A stretch of 64,000 bases of DNA from assembly GCF_044430645.1 (NCBI RefSeq), contig NZ_JAWUDN010000001.1, positions 992,001-1,056,000 on the forward strand, in the 5' to 3' direction. Below, in pieces: positions 40,788 through 48,832 of the stretch. Below the pieces are notes generated by a model. That model had not been told where the DNA came from. It did not search any database and worked only from the letters and a program-made list of their open reading frames with translations. This stretch comes from Ewingella allii (GTDB taxonomy: Bacteria; Pseudomonadota; Gammaproteobacteria; Enterobacterales; Enterobacteriaceae). How positions within the stretch are numbered: the first letter of the stretch is position 1; every line of letters starts with the position of its first letter. A program made the position numbers and the translations under genes.

Positions 40788-43295
40788 TTACTGCGCGTCC
40801 TTCGAGCTTTCCACTGCCATCGGCGCGCGGAAGCTTTTCAAACGTAACGCGTTGCCGAGCACAAACACGCTGGAAAGCGCCATCGCGGCGGCGGCAAAGA
40901 TAGGCGATAACAGGGTGCCGTTGAATGGGTAGAGCGCGCCTGCCGCGACCGGAATCAGCACCACGTTATAGGCAAATGCCCAGAACAGGTTCTGCTTAAT
41001 GTTGCGAATGGTGGCCTGACTGAGCGCGATAGCATTCGGCACGCCGCGCAGGTCGCCGGACATCAACACCACGTCGGCCGCCTCGATGGCGACGTCGGTG
41101 CCGGTGCCAATTGCCAGACCGACGTCGGCCTCGGCCAGCGCCGGGGCGTCATTGATACCATCGCCGACAAAGGCCACGCGCGCGCCGCCGGTGCGGAATT
41201 GCTTCAGGGCGGCGACTTTGCCGTCCGGCAGGACTTCGGCAGCCACTTCATCAATCCCCAGTTGTTTGGCAATGGCCGCTGCCGTTGCCGCATTATCCCC
41301 GGTGATCATCGCCACTTTCAGACCCAGCGCGTGCAGAGCTTTTATGGCCTCCGGGGTGCTCTCCTTGATAGGGTCGGCGACGGCGATAACTGCCGCCAAA
41401 CGGCCATCAATGGCGGCATACAGCGGGCTTTTCCCCTGTTCGCCTAGGCGCGTTGCGGTGGACTGGAAGCCCGCCACGTCGAGCCCCAGTTGGGTCATAA
41501 ACCGGTCGGCTCCGACCGAAATGGTGCGGCCATCTACTTTGGCGGAGACACCAAAGCCCGGCGTCGCCTCGAAGCTCTCTATGGCGGCAAGTTTGATATC
41601 ACGCTGCTTGGCGGCGGCGACGATAGCCTCGGCGATAGGGTGCTCGGAGCGCGTTTCCACGGCGGCGACCAGTGACAGAACTTCGTCATACTCAAAACCT
41701 GCGGCTGGCTCGAGGTCGGTCAGCTCAGGGCGGCCTTTGGTCAGGGTGCCGGTTTTGTCGAGGGCGATCACGCTCACGTCGCGCAATGCCTGTAAGGCTT
41801 CCCCTTTGCGGAACAGCACGCCCAGTTCGGCGGCCCGGCCGGTGCCGACCATGATGGAGGTCGGCGTTGCCAATCCCATGGCGCAAGGGCAGGCGATGAT
41901 CAGCACCGCCACGGCGTTAACCAGCGCGAAGGTCAGGGCAGGCGTCGGGCCGAGGAACAGCCAGAGCAGGAAGGTGACCAGCGCCGCCGCCATGACAGCC
42001 GGAACGAACCACATGGTGACTTTATCGACCAGCGCCTGGATCGGCAGTTTCGAGCCTTGAGCTTCCTCTACCAGACGAATAATTTGCGCCAGCACGGTGT
42101 TGGAACCGACCTTGGTGACGCGGAAACTAAAGGCACCCGTTTTGTTAATTGTGCCGCCAACCACCTCGGCTCCGGCATTTTTCGAGACCGGTACGGGCTC
42201 GCCGGTGATCATGCTTTCATCTACGTAGGAGGAGCCTTCCACCACTTCGCCATCGACCGGGATCTTCTCGCCGGGACGCACCAGCACGATATCGCCGGTG
42301 GTGACCCGATCGAGAGGGATTTCGAGGGTTTCGCCCTGACGCTCGACGCGTGCCGTTTTGGCCTGCAGGCCAACTAAACGTTTAATCGCTTGTGAAGTGC
42401 GGCCCTTGGCGCGGGCCTCTAGCGTGCGGCCAAGCAGGATCAGCGTGACGATCACCGTGGCGGCTTCGAAATAGACGTTCGCCGTGCCCTGCGGCAGAAT
42501 TTGTGGCACAAAGGTCGCAATCACCGAGTAGCCGTAAGCCGCCGCCGTCCCCACCGAAACCAGCGAGTTCATATCAGGGCCAGCGCGCAACAGCGCCGGG
42601 ATCCCTTTGCGAAAGAAGCGCAGGCCGGGGCCAAACAGCACCAGCGTGGCGAGTACAAACTGCAGATACCAGCTGTTCTGCTCGCCAATAGTGGTCATCA
42701 CCCAGTGATGCATTGGCGGGATCAGGTGCGACCCCATCTCAAGGATAAATACCGGCAGGGTGAGCACGAAGGCAATCAGCAGCGAACGACGCAGCGACTT
42801 GGCCTCGTTTTCCCGGCGTTCGCTGTCCTGGTCAGCCGAATCGGCCGTTTTCTCCGATAAGCGATGGGATTTATAACCCGCCTGTTCGACGGCATTTTCA
42901 AGGTCGCGGATGGTCACCACGCCCGCCAGATGACGTACCTGCGCGCGTTCGGTCGCCAGATTGACACTCGCTTCCAGCACTCCCGGCAGTTTGCGGAAAG
43001 CCTTTTCCACCCGACCGACGCAGGACGCGCAGGTCATCTCTTCGATAGCCAGTTCGGTGATTTCTTCGCGAACCTCATACCCCGCATTTTCAATCGCTTT
43101 AATCGCCGCCTGCGGGTCAGCCTGTTCGCTGAAGGTAATATCGGCACGTTCATTGGCAAGATTTACTGCCGCAGTCTCCACGCCGGGCACGGCTTTTAAC
43201 GCCCGCTCAACGCGGCCAACGCAGGAGGCGCAGGTCATCCCTTCGACCGGCAAACTCAGACGCGTGGATAGGGTGGAGCTAGATGGAAGAGCCAT
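40788..43295 (-). CDS. copA: Copper(I)-exporting P-type ATPase
   Basis: CopA pumps Cu(I) out of the cytoplasm. The 835-residue protein (E. coli 834) has two N-terminal heavy-metal domains with GMTCASC at 19-25 and a second CxxC at C89/C92. These are followed by eight membrane helices, the transport motif CPC near residue 467, the phosphorylation site DKTGTLT near residue 512, and the ATP-binding GDGIND motif farther on. The second metal site reads EEMTCASC. The ATG at 43295 follows AAGGAG. Upstream is a MerR/CueR-type promoter with a 19-bp spacer, so transcription should respond to copper. cueR itself is not in the window. The large repeat copy A begins just beyond the promoter. Confidence 0.96.
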   Translation of the reverse strand: MALPSSSTLSTRLSLPVEGMTCASCVGRVERALKAVPGVETAAVNLANERADITFSEQADPQAAIKAIENAGYEVREEITELAIEEMTCASCVGRVEKAFRKLPGVLEASVNLATERAQVRHLAGVVTIRDLENAVEQAGYKSHRLSEKTADSADQDSERRENEAKSLRRSLLIAFVLTLPVFILEMGSHLIPPMHHWVMTTIGEQNSWYLQFVLATLVLFGPGLRFFRKGIPALLRAGPDMNSLVSVGTAAAYGYSVIATFVPQILPQGTANVYFEAATVIVTLILLGRTLEARAKGRTSQAIKRLVGLQAKTARVERQGETLEIPLDRVTTGDIVLVRPGEKIPVDGEVVEGSSYVDESMITGEPVPVSKNAGAEVVGGTINKTGAFSFRVTKVGSNTVLAQIIRLVEEAQGSKLPIQALVDKVTMWFVPAVMAAALVTFLLWLFLGPTPALTFALVNAVAVLIIACPCAMGLATPTSIMVGTGRAAELGVLFRKGEALQALRDVSVIALDKTGTLTKGRPELTDLEPAAGFEYDEVLSLVAAVETRSEHPIAEAIVAAAKQRDIKLAAIESFEATPGFGVSAKVDGRTISVGADRFMTQLGLDVAGFQSTATRLGEQGKSPLYAAIDGRLAAVIAVADPIKESTPEAIKALHALGLKVAMITGDNAATAAAIAKQLGIDEVAAEVLPDGKVAALKQFRTGGARVAFVGDGINDAPALAEADVGLAIGTGTDVAIEAADVVLMSGDLRGVPNAIALSQATIRNIKQNLFWAFAYNVVLIPVAAGALYPFNGTLLSPIFAAAAMALSSVFVLGNALRLKSFRAPMAVESSKDAQ

Positions 43296-43328
43296 GATGT
43301 TACTCCTTGAACATGATGTGTTGCAGGA

Positions 43329-43359
43329 AGCTTAGACCTTCCAGTCAGGGGAAGGTCAA
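43329..43359 (-). promoter_or_regulatory. CueR-type copA promoter
   Basis: On the minus strand TTGACC (-35) and TAAGCT (-10) are separated by 19 bp, and the spacer contains the dyad ACCTTCC-N7-GGAAGGT. This is the CueR operator layout of E. coli copA, where CueR untwists an over-long spacer. The -10 lies 34 bases from the start codon. Confidence 0.88.
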
Positions 43360-43370
43360 GAGTTTGTTTT

Positions 43371-43964
43371 GAGCTGTCGCCCAAACCGACCTCAAAGGTC
43401 AAGACCGTGGGCTCGCCGCCCACACGGGCCCAAAGGGTTTTAAACGAAACCCTTTGGAATCCTGCGTTTTTGGTTGTTGGAGGATCGAGGCTTCGCAGGG
43501 TCGGAATGGACATGTTTCAGGCACCTTTGTGATCGTCGCGAAGTGCCGCCGCTTAGGCGGTTCCCGAATTTCAGGCTTCGAGCCTATGGTCTCGAACCAT
43601 TCATTCGGCGTCACTTCTGAACGCGACCTACTGGCATTTCAACCGTGCCGTTTCAGATTTTTTGTTTGTTTTTGCTTTGCTCCTCCCTCTTGTCAGGGGG
43701 AGGAGCCGAATAGAACTTCACTGAAACGGCACGGTTTAAATGCCTCAAAACCGCAGTCAAAAATGGCGCTGAGCGAATGGTTCGAGACCTATGGCTCGAA
43801 GCCTGAAGCGAAGGTACCGCCTAAGCGGCGACATTTTGCGGTGGATAACGGAAGTAACTGAAACACGTCCACCCCACGAGCGGAGCGCGCAGTATAGAGC
43901 CGGGGATTCTCAAGGGGCGCGGCGATAGGCGCCCCTTGAGGCCGGTGTGGCGGCAGCGCACGGT
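43371..43964. repeat. Dispersed inverted-repeat element, copy A (two units)
   Basis: Non-coding element between copA and the CPBP gene. Plus-oriented unit 43404-43656 begins ACCGTGGGCTCGCCGCCCAC and ends AACCGTGCCGTTTCAG. Minus-oriented unit 43721-43964 reads back CTGAAACGGCACGGTT to CAGCGCACGGT. The centre (43657-43720) holds a hairpin GCTCCTCCC...GGGAGGAGC (43679-43706). A degenerate extra terminal repeat lies at 43371-43408. Each unit has several internal hairpins. No transposase or convincing reading frame is present. Confidence 0.9.
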
Positions 43965-44087
43965 TTTCCCTTTCTTTTCAATTTGAAATCAAAGAAAACT
44001 TTTTTAAACATCTCGCCCAATTCCCCGAGTCCCCTCCCTAATGCTATGTTTCGTCGCGATTTTCTAAAACATAATTAAGGGAAGCAT

Positions 44088-44912
44088 ATGTGGTTCTTAC
44101 TGGCTGCATCATTACTCGTACTCCAATTTAATAAAAAACTGTCCGTTGCCCTGCTGGTGGTGACTGCCGCTATTGGGGCAGTCACCCATGTTCTTGACTG
44201 GCGCGCGCTGGCGTTTTTGGTCGTGCTGGCGGTGATTGCCGGGGTTTACTGTAAATTCAACGGCAGGGCGCTGCGCACTGGGCTGGAGATTTTACTGGTG
44301 ATGGTCTCGGTAGGGCTGATGCTGCACCTGATCCCCGGATTCCATAACCTCAAAGTGCTGGATGGCGTTAAAGCCGGGCCGGAAAGCGCGCCGTTCTCGA
44401 TGTATTACAACCTCGACAAAGCGCTGGTGCCTTTCGTATTGCTTATCTGCCTGAAGTCGCTATTCACCGCCCCGGCCCATTCGCAGGCCAAGCCTTGGCA
44501 GTGGCTGGCGTTGGTGGTGGCGGTACCCGCGCTGTTAATGGTGGCGGTGGCGATGGGTGGGTTGAAGGTGGAACTTCACCATCCGGCGTGGTTGTTCCAG
44601 TTCGTGTTGGCGAATATCTTCTTCGTTTCGCTGGCGGAAGAGGCGTTATTCCGCGGCTATATTCAGCAGCGTTTAGCGTCGGTAATGCATCCGGTGCTGG
44701 CATTGGTGATCGCCTCGCTGCTCTTTGGTGCCTTGCATTTCGCGGGTGGGGCTTTGTTAGTGATTTTTGCCACTCTGGCCGGGCTGATTTACGGCTTGGC
44801 GTGGATGTGGAGTGGAAAACTGTGGGTGGCGGTGCTGTTCCACGTTGGGTTGAACCTGTGCCAACTGCTGTTCTTTACCTATCCGGTACTGCAACACGTC
44901 AAAGCGGCATAA
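44088..44912 (+). CDS. CPBP-family intramembrane glutamic protease
   Basis: This is a polytopic membrane protein of the CPBP/Rce1/Abi family. The 274-residue protein has about eight hydrophobic segments and all three family motifs in its C-terminal half: EEALFRGY (EExxxR), LFGALHF (FxxxH) and FHVGLN (HxxxN/B). Family members are intramembrane proteases; in Gram-positive bacteria several serve as bacteriocin immunity or maturation factors. Here the convergent neighbour, 60 bases away across a shared terminator, encodes a double-glycine-leader peptide, so a role in immunity or processing is an attractive inference. AAGGGAAGC precedes the ATG at 44088. Repeat copy A lies immediately upstream. 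Confidence 0.88.
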   Translation: MWFLLAASLLVLQFNKKLSVALLVVTAAIGAVTHVLDWRALAFLVVLAVIAGVYCKFNGRALRTGLEILLVMVSVGLMLHLIPGFHNLKVLDGVKAGPESAPFSMYYNLDKALVPFVLLICLKSLFTAPAHSQAKPWQWLALVVAVPALLMVAVAMGGLKVELHHPAWLFQFVLANIFFVSLAEEALFRGYIQQRLASVMHPVLALVIASLLFGALHFAGGALLVIFATLAGLIYGLAWMWSGKLWVAVLFHVGLNLCQLLFFTYPVLQHVKAA

Positions 44913-44917
44913 AAGCA

Positions 44918-44943
44918 AAAGCCTCTGTTTCAACAGAGGCTTT
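44918..44943. terminator. Bidirectional terminator CPBP gene / bacteriocin-like gene
   Basis: AAAGCCTCTGTT (44918-44929) pairs with AACAGAGGCTTT (44932-44943). It is a compact stem with a very short loop, between converging genes. Confidence 0.87.
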
Positions 44944-44972
44944 ATTGCACTACTTGCTTCTACTGATAAGGC

Positions 44973-45203
44973 TTAGCGACCGAACAGGCCACTGAAGAAA
45001 CCTTTCACCATAGAAGTCGTGGTCTGAGCCACGTTGTAGGTCAGGTTCTGGGTGCAGTTGATTACGTCGTTAACCATTTTGCCAGCGTCGTGTCCAACAT
45101 CATAACCTGGGTTATCGTTACCCGCGGTCAGTGCACCTTTCAAAGCATCAAACAGGAATCCGCCTTGTACTGATTCCATTTCTTGAGTTGTCAGTTGTTT
45201 CAT
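44973..45203 (-). CDS. Double-glycine-leader bacteriocin-like peptide
   Basis: This 76-residue peptide has the N-terminus MKQLTTQEMESVQGG, a textbook double-glycine leader: L4, M9, V12, G14 and G15 occupy the -12, -7, -4, -2 and -1 hydrophobic/Gly positions. Predicted cleavage after G15 leaves a 61-residue core starting FLFDALKGAL, with one cysteine, a GxxxG-type GHDAG, and an amphipathic C-terminus VKGFFSGLFGR. Such leaders are cut and exported by C39-peptidase ABC transporters, as for class II microcins and bacteriocins; no transporter is in the window. AAGGAAAAG precedes the ATG. The promoter must lie in the 217 bases upstream, which contain palindromic ATGTC/GACAT motifs. Activity as a toxin is an inference. 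Confidence 0.75.
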   Translation of the reverse strand: MKQLTTQEMESVQGGFLFDALKGALTAGNDNPGYDVGHDAGKMVNDVINCTQNLTYNVAQTTTSMVKGFFSGLFGR

Positions 45204-45376
45204 TATCTTTTCCTTGATAAGGCTGATGGGCTAATAAGGTTAGGGCAGCGCCATCAGCGTTCATGTAGTTGCCCCGGTGACGAAATTTAAATAAGTGATC
45301 GGTTAAATACTACTGAAGTATTTATTTAACGCCGTATGTCATTTGTCTGTATTGACATGAAAACCATATTAAATGT

Positions 45377-45391
45377 ATGTCTTTATGACAT
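45377..45391. other. ATGTC/GACAT palindrome upstream of the bacteriocin-like gene
   Basis: ATGTC-TTTAT-GACAT is a perfect interrupted palindrome. Related half-sites TATGTCAT (45335-45342) and TTGACATG (45353-45360) lie nearby, giving a cluster that could be an operator for the peptide gene starting at 45203. Confidence 0.35.
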
Positions 45392-45420
45392 AATCCTCTG
45401 GCAGCGAATTTGTACTCAGA

Positions 45421-47205
45421 TCACCTTTGCGACGCCGAAAGTCGTTGTCTGGCCGCTAGCGCCGCGCCGCGTTCTGCACTGCGATGCAACACCCAGCCAA
45501 AAATCAAAATGCTCAGGGCGCATAAGAGGAATAAGCCCCGGCCCCACAGCGGGTTAGGCACCAGCACCATCAGCAGCAGCCCAGCCCCCATGTACATGGA
45601 AATCTTACCAATCTTGTCTCGTTGTAGGCGGTCAAACTCGTCTTGCTCATCATCGGCATACACTGGACGCTGCATGTCGCGGAAGAAGGCGTCGCGAATG
45701 GCCGAGCGTTCGCTGGTTTGCTCCCGATAGAACAGGGTGGTCAGGCAGAAGAAGCCGCCGGTGAACAGCAGATGGGAGAAGATATTCCACATGATGGCGA
45801 TATCCAGCATCTCGCGGTTGGTGAAAGTTAACCCGAGCAGTTTCACCAGATCTGGCGCGGTAAACACGTTCGCCACCACGTAAGACACGAGCAGGCCGAA
45901 CAGCACCGTGGCCCAGCCCGCCCAGTCAGGGGTTTTGCGAATAAATACCCCAAGAAACAGCGGCACGACGATCGGCGCCTGCATCAGCGTGCCGACTTTC
46001 ATCATCAAATCAAACAGGCTGACGGTCTGCATGGTGTGCATGTATTGCGCCACCAGAATGACCAACACGCCGTTGACCACGCAGGCCGCCTGGCCCACGC
46101 GCAGCTGGTATTTATCGCTGCGCTCGCTGTGGCGGTTGACGATAGGCGTCCAGAAGCTGCGCACGAAAATCCCCGAATTGCGATTCAGCGCGCAGTCCAT
46201 TGACGACATCGTCGCGGCGAACAGCCCCGCCATCAGCAGCCCGACGGTGCCCAACGGCATGGCGCGCTCGGCGAAAATCAAATACACCGCGTCAGTGGCG
46301 TTTTTGCCCAATTCTGGGTGAGCCGTGGCGGCGTCGGGATAAAGCACCGCCACGGCCCACGGCGGAATAAACCAAATCAGCGTGCCGATAAACATCAGCA
46401 CCAGCGCAAACAGCGCGGCTTTTTTGGCATTAAAACTGTCTTTGGCATTAAGAAATCGGTAGGAATCTTGCAGGTTATTAATGCTTTGCACGTTTTTGAT
46501 GAAGAAGAACAGGAAGCAGGCCACCAGCAGCGTGATGTAGTGCGGCCCCACGTCCGGCCCGGTGAAGAATCCCGAGGGAAACTCAGTGACTAAATTGACC
46601 GGCCCACCCACTTTGATTAAGGCCACCACGGCGCAGGCGATGGAGATAATCGCCACCACCAGCGTCTGCACAAAGTCACTGGCGACCACGCCCCAGGCGC
46701 CGCTCAGCAGGGAGATCACCAGCACCACCAGCCCGGTAACCCACAGCGTCAGGGTGACATCATGGTGGAACACCGCGCTGGCAAACACTGCCAGGCTGTT
46801 TAGCCACACCCCGGCGCTTAGGATGCTTAGCGGGATGATCATCCAAGTGAAGAACTGCTCATTGCCTTTGCCGAAGCGATGATTGATCGCCTCGGTGGCG
46901 GTATCGACGCGCAGTTGGCGAAAACGGGTGGCGAACCACCACCATGCCACCAGATAACCAAACACGTTACCGGCGAACACGCTGACCACGTTGAACCCGT
47001 AGCGATAGGCCTGCCCGGCGGCGCCGGTGAAGGTCCAGGCGCTAAACTGAATCATGAAGGCCGTCGCGCCGACCATCCACCACAGCATACGGCCGCCGCC
47101 GCGAAAGTAGTGGCTGGACGAGCCGGAGGCCATCTTCTTGAACGCGTAACTGATCGCAATCATTAACACGAAGTAACCGATCATCACTAGAACGTTAATA
47201 TCCAT
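45421..47205 (-). CDS. Sodium:solute symporter (SSS family), probable uronate/oligosaccharide importer
   Basis: This inner-membrane Na+-coupled symporter of 594 residues has about 13-14 helices. TM1 starts INVLVMIGYFVLMIAISY, followed by GGGRMLWWMVGATAFMIQFSAWTFTG, the SSS substrate/sodium-binding region; a charged tail follows the last helices. The ATG at 47205 is preferred over 47286 because the longer N-terminus is hydrophilic and unlike the family; GAGATTAACG lies upstream. It is divergent from two polysaccharide lyases, a reductase and a GntR regulator. The comparable transporters in Vibrio alginate loci (ToaA type) import unsaturated alginate oligomers, so this gene probably imports lyase products. 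Exact substrate is inferred. Confidence 0.87.
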   Translation of the reverse strand: MDINVLVMIGYFVLMIAISYAFKKMASGSSSHYFRGGGRMLWWMVGATAFMIQFSAWTFTGAAGQAYRYGFNVVSVFAGNVFGYLVAWWWFATRFRQLRVDTATEAINHRFGKGNEQFFTWMIIPLSILSAGVWLNSLAVFASAVFHHDVTLTLWVTGLVVLVISLLSGAWGVVASDFVQTLVVAIISIACAVVALIKVGGPVNLVTEFPSGFFTGPDVGPHYITLLVACFLFFFIKNVQSINNLQDSYRFLNAKDSFNAKKAALFALVLMFIGTLIWFIPPWAVAVLYPDAATAHPELGKNATDAVYLIFAERAMPLGTVGLLMAGLFAATMSSMDCALNRNSGIFVRSFWTPIVNRHSERSDKYQLRVGQAACVVNGVLVILVAQYMHTMQTVSLFDLMMKVGTLMQAPIVVPLFLGVFIRKTPDWAGWATVLFGLLVSYVVANVFTAPDLVKLLGLTFTNREMLDIAIMWNIFSHLLFTGGFFCLTTLFYREQTSERSAIRDAFFRDMQRPVYADDEQDEFDRLQRDKIGKISMYMGAGLLLMVLVPNPLWGRGLFLLCALSILIFGWVLHRSAERGAALAARQRLSASQR

Positions 47206-47442
47206 CGTCGTTAATCTCTTCGGTGTTGGGTGAGTGTTTGTCGAGAAGCTGCTTTTGGTTATCTTTTGCGCATGCTCAGTGAGCAATAGTAGGAGAGGGA
47301 TTTGAAATTAAAAGTCGGACAAATAAGAAAGGCGGTATTTGTTGCTAAGTTGTGAAGAGTGTCACTTTGTCAGCCTTTTATCGCATTAATGAAGTGAAAA
47401 GGCGGAACGAAACGTGGCAAATTCGAAAATAGTCTGCTTTAT

Positions 47443-47453
47443 TTGTATTACTA
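47443..47453. promoter_or_regulatory. Possible GntR/FadR-type operator
   Basis: TTGTATTACTA fits the FadR-subfamily operator pattern TNGT-N3-ACNA. It lies about 36 bases upstream of the lyase start, in the divergent region shared with the symporter, and the same locus encodes a FadR-type regulator. Confidence 0.35.
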
Positions 47454-47488
47454 AAAGAAAGGTAGACCAGCGCGAACAAGGGAAGGAC

Positions 47489-48829
47489 ATGACATTATTC
47501 AGCTCCATTTTTCGGCCATCTGCCCGACTGGCGGTGGCTATTAGCCTTGGGTTTAGCGGATCGCTATTAGCGGCTGAATCGGCATTTTTACAACCCGCGC
47601 AGTTGGCCGTGGTGAAACAGCAGCTGGCGCAACATCAGGCGGCGCAGCAGACCCAAGAGGCTTACCGCCAACTGCTCGCGGCGGCTGACAAGGCGCTGGA
47701 GAGGCCGAACCTCAGCGTGACGGACAAAGGTATGACGCCACCGAGCGGCTCCAAGCATGACTATCTCAGCCTGAGCGCCTACTGGTGGGCGGACAGCAGC
47801 AAGCCGGACGGCCTGCCGTGGGTACGCAAAGACGGCAAGGTGAATCCGGCCAGTAAAAATGACCAGAGCGACGGCGTGCGCCTGGCCGACTTTACCGCGC
47901 GAGTGCAGAACCTGACGCTGGCGTGGTACTTCTCCGGCGAGCAGAAATATGCCGATAAGGCCGCCAGTCTGCTAAGGACGTGGTTCATCAATCCAGAAAC
48001 TCGCATGAACCCGAACCTGAATTTTGCCCAAGGCGTGCCGGGGATTGCGGCGGGTCGTAACGCGGGCGTGCTCGACGGGCGCTACTTCTCGACCCGAATT
48101 GTCGACTCGCTGGTGCTGCTTGACGGCAACGCAGCGTGGAAAAAGCCAGACCAGGAGGCGATGCGCCAGTGGATGTCCGAATATCTCGACTGGCTGCAAA
48201 CCAACAAGCTGGCGCTCAAAGAGAGCCGTACCAAGAACAACCACGGCAACTGGTATGCCACGCAGGTAGCGGGCATCGCCTGGTATCTTGACCAGCCCGA
48301 GGTGGTGAAAAAGATGGTCAAGCTAATGAAGAGTAAGCTCGACGTGCAACTGATGCCTGACGGTACCCAGCCCGCCGAACTTGCCCGCACGCGCTCCTTC
48401 CATTACAGCTATTTTGATCTGCAGGCCATTAGCCTGATGGCGGTGCTGGCGCAGAAAGAGGGCATTGACCTGTGGCATTACCAGACACCGAGGGGAGGCG
48501 GTATTCTCAAGTCGCTGGATTTCATGGCGAAATATACCGACGACGGCCAGCCGTGGCCTTACAAATCCCTCGACCGGATCAGCGTGCGCCCGGTGACTTT
48601 GCTCTCCTGGGCGGACAACGCCACCGGCCAGCCGCGTTATCAGCAGCAGATCCGCAGCGCCAGTTTCACCTTGCCCGCTGCCGCCAAGTCGCAGAAATCG
48701 GGCTATCACGAGGATGTGTCTCGTGGTGCGATCCTTGAGGCGCAGCGCGAAATCTGGCTATTGACGCTGCCGACCTGGGCCAAGGGCTTTGTTGCGCCGA
48801 CGCCCGCCTTAAAGTCTTCAGAAGGATAA
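47489..48829 (+). CDS. Periplasmic alginate lyase-family protein
   Basis: This exported polysaccharide lyase of the Alginate_lyase domain family (alpha/alpha barrel; PL5/PL38-like) has 446 residues and a signal peptide of about 27 residues ending GSLLAAE. The active-site NNHGNWY motif lies near residue 250 (NNHGTW-like in AlgL), and the HDYLSLSAYWWAD block near residue 90 is conserved in the family. The ATG at 47489 follows GGGAAGGA. It starts a plus-strand operon: lyase, lyase, reductase. It would cut polyuronate (alginate or a glucuronan) in the periplasm. No outer-membrane porin gene is present. The substrate is inferred from the whole locus. Confidence 0.85.
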   Translation: MTLFSSIFRPSARLAVAISLGFSGSLLAAESAFLQPAQLAVVKQQLAQHQAAQQTQEAYRQLLAAADKALERPNLSVTDKGMTPPSGSKHDYLSLSAYWWADSSKPDGLPWVRKDGKVNPASKNDQSDGVRLADFTARVQNLTLAWYFSGEQKYADKAASLLRTWFINPETRMNPNLNFAQGVPGIAAGRNAGVLDGRYFSTRIVDSLVLLDGNAAWKKPDQEAMRQWMSEYLDWLQTNKLALKESRTKNNHGNWYATQVAGIAWYLDQPEVVKKMVKLMKSKLDVQLMPDGTQPAELARTRSFHYSYFDLQAISLMAVLAQKEGIDLWHYQTPRGGGILKSLDFMAKYTDDGQPWPYKSLDRISVRPVTLLSWADNATGQPRYQQQIRSASFTLPAAAKSQKSGYHEDVSRGAILEAQREIWLLTLPTWAKGFVAPTPALKSSEG

Positions 48830-48832
48830 AAC

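Noticed and set aside
43679..43706. GC-rich hairpin GCTCCTCCC...GGGAGGAGC considered as a transcription terminator
   Set aside because: It has no T-run on either strand, lies in the centre of the repeat element, and recurs at 52941-52968 as part of copy B.
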